NCBI GenBank assembly: GCA_016219235.1
Contig: JACRBO010000765.1
Coordinates: forward strand, 1 to 5,542
Source: Chloroflexota bacterium
Lineage (GTDB): Bacteria > Chloroflexota > Anaerolineae > Fen-1058
Length of the DNA stretch: 5,542 nucleotides
Direction: 5' to 3'
Shown: positions 1 to 4,253 of the stretch, in pieces
How positions within the stretch are numbered: the first letter of the stretch is position 1
Layout: each line of letters starts with the position of its first letter
The notes under the pieces: model-generated
What the model was told of the DNA's origin: nothing
Seen by the model: only the letters and a program-made list of their open reading frames with translations
Database searches by the model: none
Position numbers and translations under genes: made by a program

Positions 1-738
1 AATGGAGAACTCCTGCCCTGCCAACGAAGTGGCTCCTGGTTCGAAAGGTACATCACGTCCAACCAATGTCACTGTCGTCGCGCGAAAACGCGCCACACGG
101 CGGAGCACATCAAATGCTTCGGGGCGCTGCGGCGCGCTGACGACGGGTATACGCCGTTTGATGATACCTGCCTTTTCAAAGGCAATTTGCTCCAGCGTGT
201 TGCCCAGCAAATTCATGTGATCCATGCTCAATGGCGTGATCACGGACGCAAGCGGCGTCAGCACGTTGGTCGCATCGAAGCGGCCACCCAGCCCCACTTC
301 GACGACAGCCACCTCGATCCTGGATTGCGCGAAATGCAGAAAAGCCAGTGCCGTGACAATCTCAAACCAGGTGATGCCTGCGACGGCCTCAACATGCGGT
401 TCAATCTCATCGACGAGGCGCGCGAAGTCCTCGCGCGAAATCAGTTCGTCGTTGACACGCATTCGCTCTCGAAACGTGTGCAAGTGCGGCGAGGTATACA
501 GTCCGATGCGATAACCGGCTGCGCGTAGGCAAGACGCTATCATCACACTGGTGGAACCTTTGCCTTTAGTCCCGGCGACGTGAATAGATCGAAAGGCTCG
601 ATCGGGTCGCCCCAGTCGATCGAGCAGGGCGTGAACTCGATCGAGGTTGAGCGTGTCCGGCGAATATTTTGCGGGCTGTTGCCGCTCGTAACTGATGAAT
701 CGATTGAGATAGGTTAAGGCTTCGAAATAGGTGCGCAT
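1..738 (-). CDS. folC: FolC, folylpolyglutamate synthase / dihydrofolate synthase (N-terminal part, cut by window edge)
   Basis: Open frame of 246 codons read leftward from ATG at 738-736 with no stop before the window edge. The family is ATP-dependent and cytoplasmic; it adds glutamate to folates and often also joins dihydropteroate to glutamate. Visible family landmarks in order: P-loop GTKGKGSTS at residues 56-64, YTSPHL at 81-86, FEIVTALAF from about 125, VGLGGRFDATN at 148-158, and the stretch SMDHMNLLGNTLEQIAFEKA at 171-190 followed by GIIK. H174 and K189 lie where the family places metal-binding and carbamylated-lysine residues (family knowledge, not tested). Full-length FolC is usually about 420-440 residues, so the C-terminal ligand domain lies outside. 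The start is supported by GGAG six bases upstream of the ATG. It is divergent from the lipoprotein gene. Asp-Arg pairs at residues 33-47 are repeatedly written GATCG(A). The family call is secure; mono- or bifunctionality cannot be decided from this half. Confidence 0.97.
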   Translation of the reverse strand, partial: MRTYFEALTYLNRFISYERQQPAKYSPDTLNLDRVHALLDRLGRPDRAFRSIHVAGTKGKGSTSVMIASCLRAAGYRIGLYTSPHLHTFRERMRVNDELISREDFARLVDEIEPHVEAVAGITWFEIVTALAFLHFAQSRIEVAVVEVGLGGRFDATNVLTPLASVITPLSMDHMNLLGNTLEQIAFEKAGIIKRRIPVVSAPQRPEAFDVLRRVARFRATTVTLVGRDVPFEPGATSLAGQEFSI

Positions 739-765
739 GATCAACTCCAAAAGAGTGGGAGCGAG

Positions 766-793
766 ATTGTAACCGATCTCGCCCACGGCGCAA
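766..793 (-). promoter_or_regulatory. Candidate sigma-70-type promoter for folC
   Basis: On the minus strand a -10 hexamer TACAAT (771-766, 5 of 6 to consensus) lies 16 bases after a weak -35 TTGCGC (793-788, 3 of 6). The implied transcription start is near 759, giving a leader of about 20 bases that contains the GGAG of folC. It stands back to back with the candidate promoter facing the lipoprotein gene; the two -35 elements are only 5 bp apart. Called by eye only. Confidence 0.45.
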
Positions 794-798
794 AGCGC

Positions 799-827
799 TT
801 GACGATTCAACCTGGTTCGGTTAGAGT
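799..827 (+). promoter_or_regulatory. Candidate sigma-70-type promoter for the lipoprotein gene
   Basis: TTGACG (799-804, 5 of 6 to the -35 consensus), a 17-bp spacer, then TAGAGT (822-827, 4 of 6 to the -10 consensus). The implied start is near 834, exactly where the heptamer repeats begin, so the repeats would form the 5' leader of the transcript. Called by eye only. Confidence 0.45.
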
Positions 828-834
828 TTGCTGC

Positions 835-869
835 TGGAAGTTGGAGATTGGACGTTAGAAATTGGAGGC
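835..869 (+). repeat. Five degenerate 7-bp direct repeats (TGGARRT) in the lipoprotein leader
   Basis: Consecutive heptamers read TGGAAGT, TGGAGAT, TGGACGT, TAGAAAT, TGGAGGC, in strict 7-bp register and followed by TGAGTTG, which contains the proposed start codon. The fifth unit supplies the GGAGG ribosome binding site, so the repeat and the translation signal are the same DNA. Similar purine-rich heptamer runs occur between genes in some Chloroflexota genomes, but that is recollection and was not searched. The run lies between the proposed promoter and the start codon. Confidence 0.6.
864..868 (+). promoter_or_regulatory. Ribosome binding site GGAGG deciding a TTG start
   Basis: GGAGG is followed by 5 bases and TTG at 874. 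This favours TTG 874 over the in-frame TTG at 862, which overlaps the GGAGG itself and would put two glutamates at the head of a signal peptide. The first in-frame ATG (904) would lie inside the hydrophobic core of the signal sequence. Confidence 0.6.
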
Positions 870-873
870 TGAG

Positions 874-2127
874 TTGCGTTCATTCGTGCGAATTTTTCTG
901 CTGATGGTGGTGGTCACGATTTTGTCCGGCTGCGGTTCAGGTGAGTTGCTATCGAAGGCGGCGATGTTGCCCGCGACGATCTCGCCCAACGCCGATGGGG
1001 CGGCCGATGCGACCTTGATTCATTATGAATTGAGCCGCAATGCGACCGTCTCGATCCAGTTCGTGTCGGCGGATAATCGGGTGTACACCTTCCGCCGCGA
1101 TCAGCCGCGTTCGGCGGGCCAGTACGATGTGCTTTTCGGCGGCGTGATCGACGGCCAACTGTTGCCTGATGGTGACTACACCTGGACAATCGAGGCCACT
1201 GATCAAGCGGCGGAGCTGCGCCAGCCAACTCAAGGCCAATTGACGATCAGCGGCGGCGAAGCCGAGCCGCCACAAATCACCAAGATGTCCGTGCTGCCCA
1301 AAGAGTTTACGCCCAATCGGGACGGCATTTCCGATCGGGCCACGATTAACGTGGCGCTGAACAAACCGGCCACATTGTTTTTGACGCTGCAAAATAGCCT
1401 GTGCAACGGCTCAGTCACCCCGCCGCTCGATCAACCCAATCTCGATTGCGCGCCGTATCCGCTGGCTGAGAAAGAGGGAGCAGGGCGTAAGCCGGGCGAA
1501 GCGGGCCTGCACGAATTTGATTACGATGCCGGCGTCGATCTGGGCGCGGAGCCGCCGCCCGACGGCACGTACGTCATCACGGCGCGCGCCGAGGACAAAG
1601 TGGGGCAGGTAGTCGTGGCGACCGACACCTTGACCATTGCCAACGGCGGCGTGCCGCGTGCGGAGATCGTCGATGGGGCCGTGGAGTTCTCGAAGAGTTC
1701 TCTGCTGTTGGGTGATACATTGTATTTCACCCTGACAGTTGAAAACTACGGCGCAGTGCCGATTCGGACGAGTGGCCCGCTGCCGGGTTACGTCTACACC
1801 AGCACCGAACTCACTTTCAACTGGCCGCAATTTGCCGAGGAGTCTGGTGTGTGGCGGGTGGCGATCGGCAGTGAGGTCATGCAGACCAACTATCCGTTTC
1901 GATGGGCCGTCGGCGGATCAGCGGATCTCATCGTTAAGGAAATCGACGGTCAGAAGTACTACTACTTGCCGCCCGGCACCCGGGCCGTCGTCACCGGCGG
2001 GGTGACGATTACGGACATTCCCCAGCGTAATCCGGTCAGTTTCTTTGCCGCCTTAATTCATGAAGACGTGGAAATTGCGGCGATCAATCAGCGTGTTGAT
2101 CCGCAGCCCGTGTTGGTTCTGAAATAG
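874..2127 (+). CDS. Secreted lipoprotein with two FlgD-type Ig domains; function unknown
   Basis: 417 residues from TTG 874. A type II signal peptide has basic residues R2 and R6, a hydrophobic core rich in Leu and Val, and lipobox LSGC with Cys20 as the predicted lipidated residue, so it is probably anchored outside the cytoplasmic membrane. Two repeats follow, each opening with the (S/T)PNxDGxxD signature seen in FlgD-like Ig and related surface domains: SPNADGAAD at 37-45 and TPNRDGISD at 146-154. Each closes on a PDGxY strand (near 98 and 229) followed by an A-x-D turn. The second repeat holds a longer loop with Cys177 and Cys192, which could form a disulfide. From about 265 to the end there is another beta-rich region (LYFTLTVENYGAVPIRTSG at about 283) resembling NEW3/BsuPI-type Ig folds, which I cannot assign firmly. 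No catalytic motif is seen. A scaffold or adhesion-like envelope role is inference. It is co-directional with phnD but separated from it by 216 bp. Confidence 0.88.
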   Translation: MRSFVRIFLLMVVVTILSGCGSGELLSKAAMLPATISPNADGAADATLIHYELSRNATVSIQFVSADNRVYTFRRDQPRSAGQYDVLFGGVIDGQLLPDGDYTWTIEATDQAAELRQPTQGQLTISGGEAEPPQITKMSVLPKEFTPNRDGISDRATINVALNKPATLFLTLQNSLCNGSVTPPLDQPNLDCAPYPLAEKEGAGRKPGEAGLHEFDYDAGVDLGAEPPPDGTYVITARAEDKVGQVVVATDTLTIANGGVPRAEIVDGAVEFSKSSLLLGDTLYFTLTVENYGAVPIRTSGPLPGYVYTSTELTFNWPQFAEESGVWRVAIGSEVMQTNYPFRWAVGGSADLIVKEIDGQKYYYLPPGTRAVVTGGVTITDIPQRNPVSFFAALIHEDVEIAAINQRVDPQPVLVLK

Positions 2128-2144
2128 GCGAGGCGAAGTGCCGC

Positions 2145-2164
2145 AGGTTAAGAAAATCTAACCT
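2145..2164 (+). terminator. Weak hairpin after the lipoprotein gene, possible terminator
   Basis: AGGTTA (2145-2150) and TAACCT (2159-2164) form a perfect 6-bp stem with an 8-base loop, 17 bases after the stop codon. The stem is AT-rich and no T-run follows (next bases CAGATTAC), so as an intrinsic terminator it would be poor. It could instead protect the 3' end of the message or be chance. Confidence 0.3.
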
Positions 2165-2172
2165 CAGATTAC

Positions 2173-2201
2173 TTGCCATCTGTCGTCAAGTGTTGTACCA
2201 T
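2173..2201 (+). promoter_or_regulatory. Candidate promoter of the phnDCE operon
   Basis: TTGCCA (2173-2178, 5 of 6 to the -35 consensus), a 17-bp spacer, then TACCAT (2196-2201, 4 of 6 to the -10 consensus). The implied start is near 2208, leaving a leader of about 135 bases before phnD. It is overlapped by TGTYR direct repeats that could be an operator. It is the only convincing promoter-like pair I see between the lipoprotein gene and phnD. Confidence 0.5.
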
Positions 2202-2205
2202 GTCA
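2181..2205 (+). promoter_or_regulatory. Three TGTYR direct repeats at 10-bp spacing, possible Pho-type operator
   Basis: TGTCG (2181-2185), TGTTG (2191-2195) and TGTCA (2201-2205) sit in exact 10-bp phase across the spacer and -10 of the proposed phnD promoter. One-turn spacing puts all three on one face of the helix. Proteobacterial PhoB boxes use TGTCA-type units at 11-bp spacing, so the resemblance is suggestive and not a match. A response regulator acting on a phosphorus-uptake operon would make sense, but no regulator gene is visible here. Confidence 0.3.
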
Positions 2206-2267
2206 CCCGATGACCGCGTCGCCCGGCGCTGAAATCGGGCCTGGAGTTTCAACCAAGGGGGTGATTG

Positions 2268-2327
2268 ATGCCGGTCCTATCAGCCACGTTTGAGAACCTC
2301 GTCCGTGAACCGCTTCAATATCAATAA
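2268..2327 (+). CDS. Candidate 19-residue leader peptide upstream of phnD
   Basis: ATG at 2268 opens a 19-codon frame, MPVLSATFENLVREPLQYQ, ending in TAA at 2325-2327. It is preceded by AGGGGGTGA (2256-2264), eight of nine bases matching the ideal AGGAGGTGA, with six bases between AGGGGG and the ATG. This is a stronger ribosome binding site than that of phnD itself. The stop codon overlaps the first purine-rich site of phnD (AAGGAG, 2326-2331), and phnD starts 16 bases later, a layout expected for translational coupling or a regulatory leader peptide. The peptide has no transmembrane segment and no run of a single amino acid that would suggest classical amino-acid attenuation. An overlapping GTG frame at 2261 gives only ten residues. 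The good start signal could be fortuitous; peptide conservation in relatives is unknown. Confidence 0.35.
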   Translation: MPVLSATFENLVREPLQYQ

Positions 2328-2340
2328 GGAGAAAGAGGAG
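2326..2340 (+). promoter_or_regulatory. Tandem ribosome binding sites before phnD
   Basis: Two purine-rich sites precede the ATG at 2344: AAGGAG (2326-2331, 12 bases away) and GAGGAG (2335-2340, 3 bases away). Neither is at the ideal distance alone, but they fix ATG 2344 as the start. The in-frame TTG at 2290 would add an 18-residue, partly acidic head before the signal peptide. The first site overlaps the stop codon of the candidate leader ORF. Confidence 0.6.
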
Positions 2341-2343
2341 AAC

Positions 2344-3402
2344 ATGACTAAGCGTACGTTGTTTCAGATGTTGAGTTTGATTGCCCTGCTGTCGATGGCG
2401 TTGTCGGCCTGTGCGCCCGCGGCCGCGCCTGCGCCGACACAGGCCCCTGCGCAGCCGCCCGCCGCGCAAGCGACTACGGCGCCGGCCGCCCCGGCGGCTA
2501 CGCCGACGGTACCACCGCCCAACTGTGCCAAGATGGATGGCATGCCCACCGTCGCGGCGGGCGCGCTCGGTTCCGCCGAAAAGCCGATTGTGATGACATT
2601 TGTCCCTTCTGGTGACGTGCCCACGATTACCAAGGCCGGTACGGAAATCGCCGACTGCTTGAGTCAGATCACGGGTCTTACCTACAAGATCGAAGTCGGC
2701 ACCAGTTTCGCGGCCTCGATCGAAGCGATGGGCGCGGGCAAGGCGCAGATCGGTTTCTTGAACACGTTCTCGATTTTGCTGGCCCAGTCCAAGTACGGCA
2801 TCGAACCTGCCTTGGTGGCGCTGCGTACGTACAAAGGCAAGCTGGAGAATTTCTATCAAGGCCAGTTCATCGCCAGCAAAGCGTCCGGCATCAAGACGCT
2901 GGCCGATCTGAAGGGCAAGACGTTCTGCTTCGTCGAGCCGAACTCGACGTCGGGTTACATCATCCCGCGGATCGTGTTGAAGGCGAATGGCATCGATCCT
3001 GATAAGGACTTCAAGGCCACCCAGAATGCAGGCTCGCACGACAACGTCGCCATCGCGGTGTATAAGGGCGACTGTGACGCCGGCTCAACCTTCGTCGACG
3101 TGCGCACCGACTCCAACCCGATTAAAGAGAGCTACCCGGATATCCTCGACAAGGTCGATCAGTTGTACGTGACCGACAACATCCCCAACGACGGCATGCA
3201 GTTCATCAAGGACCTCGATCAGACGATCAAGGACACTACCGTCAAGGGCCTGTTGTTCATCGCCGGAGATACTGGCGGCAAAGCGATGCTGCGCAACCTG
3301 TACAGCTATCGCGGCCTGGCCAAGATCGAGCCGACCTTCTACGATGCGTTCCGCGGATTGATGACGAAAGCGGGCGTCGATCCGGCTCAGCTCGTGAAGT
3401 AA
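2344..3402 (+). CDS. phnD: PhnD-type phosphonate/phosphite/phosphate ABC transporter binding lipoprotein
   Basis: 352 residues. A type II signal peptide has K3 and R4, a hydrophobic core, and lipobox ALSAC with Cys23 lipidated, so it should be tethered outside the membrane. Residues 24-59 form a low-complexity Ala/Pro/Thr/Gln spacer that lifts the binding domain off the membrane. The domain (about 80-352) is the two-lobed phosphonate-binding fold: FVPSGDVPTI at 86-95, the lobe-1 segment AGKAQIGFLNTFSILLAQ at 131-148, then ADLKGKTFCFVEPNSTSGY at 187-205, where STSG is the family's anion-binding turn at a helix start, and GSHDNVAIAVYKGDCDAGS at 230-248 with FVDVR after it. Four cysteines in the folded part (61, 105, 195, 244) could form disulfides; C195 and C244 lie on strands expected to be neighbours. 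It is first in the phnD-phnC-phnE operon. The family is clear; the ligand (phosphonate, phosphite, hypophosphite or phosphate) is not, since no catabolic gene is in view. Confidence 0.95.
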   Translation: MTKRTLFQMLSLIALLSMALSACAPAAAPAPTQAPAQPPAAQATTAPAAPAATPTVPPPNCAKMDGMPTVAAGALGSAEKPIVMTFVPSGDVPTITKAGTEIADCLSQITGLTYKIEVGTSFAASIEAMGAGKAQIGFLNTFSILLAQSKYGIEPALVALRTYKGKLENFYQGQFIASKASGIKTLADLKGKTFCFVEPNSTSGYIIPRIVLKANGIDPDKDFKATQNAGSHDNVAIAVYKGDCDAGSTFVDVRTDSNPIKESYPDILDKVDQLYVTDNIPNDGMQFIKDLDQTIKDTTVKGLLFIAGDTGGKAMLRNLYSYRGLAKIEPTFYDAFRGLMTKAGVDPAQLVK

Positions 3403-3419
3403 CCCCACCCCGTTTCGAG

Positions 3420-3454
3420 AAAACCTGACAGGCCCGCAAGACCTGTCAGGTTTT
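3420..3454 (+). terminator. Strong 13-bp hairpin between phnD and phnC (attenuator/terminator-like)
   Basis: AAAACCTGACAGG (3420-3432) and CCTGTCAGGTTTT (3442-3454) pair perfectly over 13 bp around a 9-base loop. Stem Ts close the structure, as in a bidirectional intrinsic terminator, but no further T-run follows (next bases GGATAAGG). It lies 17 bases after the phnD stop and ends 11 bases before the phnC start. In binding-protein-first ABC operons such a stem usually protects the upstream message and reduces read-through, giving more binding protein than transport core. Each arm core, CCTGACAGG and CCTGTCAGG, is itself a 4+1+4 palindrome, so the element might be a dispersed repeat or a protein site. 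Confidence 0.65.
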
Positions 3455-3465
3455 GGATAAGGCCC

Positions 3466-4224
3466 ATGCTCAAGGTTCAAAACCTCACCAAGACTTACCC
3501 CAATGGCACGCAGGCGCTGAAGAACGTCAGTTTCGAGGTACGGGACGGCGAGTTCCTGGCCGTGATCGGTCTGAGCGGCTCGGGCAAATCGACGCTGCTG
3601 CGCTGCATCAACCGGCTGATCGAACCGACCTCCGGTAAGATCCTGTGGGACGGCACCGACATCACGGCGCTGCCGGCGACTGAGATGCGGCGGATGCGGC
3701 GGCAGATCGGCATGGTGTTTCAGCAGTTCAATCTGGTCAAGCGCGCGCCGGTCATTACGAATGTCCTGGCAGGGCGTCTGGGCTACGTCAACCCGCTGCA
3801 CAGCCTGATCAATCATTTTTCGCCGGAAGATAAAGAGCGTGCTCTGAAGAACCTGGAAAAACTGGGCATGCGAGACAAAGCCTACGTGCGCGCCGATTCG
3901 CTCTCTGGCGGGCAGCAGCAGCGCGTGGGCATTGCGCGGGCGTTGATGCAAGAACCTAAACTCGTACTGGCCGACGAGCCGGTGGCTTCGCTCGATCCGG
4001 TGCTGGCGCACACGATCTTGAAATATCTGGAGCAGATGAACAAAGAGAGCGGCATCACCGTGTTGTGCAGTCTGCACTTTCTCGATCTGGTGCATCGCTA
4101 CGCCACGCGCGCCATTGCCTTGAAGGACGGCGAGCTGGTCTTTGAAGGCTTGCCGAACGAAATCGACGACGCGCAGTTCAAAGCGATCTACGGCCAGGAA
4201 GCCGAGCGCGTCACCATTGTGTAG
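3466..4224 (+). CDS. phnC: PhnC-type ABC transporter ATP-binding protein
   Basis: 252 residues, a normal length for PhnC. It is the cytoplasmic ATPase that powers import through PhnE. All nucleotide-binding motifs are intact: Walker A GLSGSGKST at 35-43 (K41), Q-loop Q86 in VFQQFNL, signature LSGGQQQRVGIARAL at 146-160, Walker B LVLADE at 166-171 (D170, E171), D-loop SLD at 175-177 and switch histidine H204 in CSLHFLDL. The segment VKRAPVITNVLAGRLGYVN at about 91-109 and the following helical region are typical of the phosphonate branch and not of generic amino-acid importers. The start at ATG 3466 follows AAGG (3459-3462) by only 3 bases, a modest site placed just after the inter-gene hairpin. 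It is followed 29 bases later by phnE. Nothing suggests damage. Confidence 0.97.
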   Translation: MLKVQNLTKTYPNGTQALKNVSFEVRDGEFLAVIGLSGSGKSTLLRCINRLIEPTSGKILWDGTDITALPATEMRRMRRQIGMVFQQFNLVKRAPVITNVLAGRLGYVNPLHSLINHFSPEDKERALKNLEKLGMRDKAYVRADSLSGGQQQRVGIARALMQEPKLVLADEPVASLDPVLAHTILKYLEQMNKESGITVLCSLHFLDLVHRYATRAIALKDGELVFEGLPNEIDDAQFKAIYGQEAERVTIV

Positions 4225-4253
4225 TTTTCAGATCTCCCCCACACCCCGATCGC

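Larger units (their letters stand above)
2206..2343 (+). promoter_or_regulatory. Long phnD leader with local hairpins
   Basis: From the proposed transcript start to the phnD ATG there are about 135 bases. CCCGAT (2206-2211) pairs perfectly with ATCGGG (2234-2239), and CCTGG (2240-2244) can pair with CCAAGG (2253-2258) around one bulge. The second half holds a 19-codon leader ORF and two purine-rich ribosome binding sites. I recognise no known riboswitch class. An untranslated leader this long before a transport operon is compatible with post-transcriptional control, but nothing here proves it. Confidence 0.3.

Noticed and set aside
187..528. Plus-strand open frames in the first 530 bases
   Set aside because: The minus strand carries an uninterrupted FolC with all N-terminal motifs, so the plus-strand frames are shadows.
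587..643. Cluster of four GATCG sites resembling an iterated palindrome such as HIP1
   Set aside because: The cluster falls on Asp-Arg codon pairs inside folC at irregular spacing (13, 18 and 21 bp) and lacks the GCGATCGC octamer. Only the window-wide GATC excess is kept as a finding.
862..873. TTG 862 as the lipoprotein start
   Set aside because: It overlaps the GGAGG ribosome binding site and would give an acidic N-terminus (MEAE) to a signal peptide. TTG 874 has proper spacing and a basic n-region.
2200..2232. Ten-codon frame MSPDDRVARR at 2200
   Set aside because: It has no ribosome binding site, and its ATG lies upstream of the proposed transcription start, inside the -10 element.
2227..2310. 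Resemblance of the phnD leader to the ydaO/yuaA c-di-AMP riboswitch (GGGGGTGA ... CAGC ... AACCTCGT)
   Set aside because: The order of these strings is suggestive, but the GGGGGACC box is missing, CAGC is separated from AACCTCG by extra bases where the class has them fused, and GGGGGTGA is better explained as a Shine-Dalgarno. A covariance-model search would settle it.
2290..2343. TTG 2290 as the phnD start
   Set aside because: It lies inside the candidate leader ORF in another frame and would place 18 polar residues before a complete type II signal peptide. ATG 2344 directly follows purine-rich ribosome binding sites.
2203..3039. Long minus-strand open frame opposite phnD
   Set aside because: Its translation is Arg/Gly-rich low complexity with no domain pattern, and it lies opposite a clear PhnD with intact signal peptide and motifs. 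It is a by-product of GC-rich codon phase.
3085..4095. 336-codon minus-strand open frame opposite phnD and phnC
   Set aside because: It spans two well-recognised genes and their terminator-like stem and shows no family motif. Long antisense frames are expected at this GC content.
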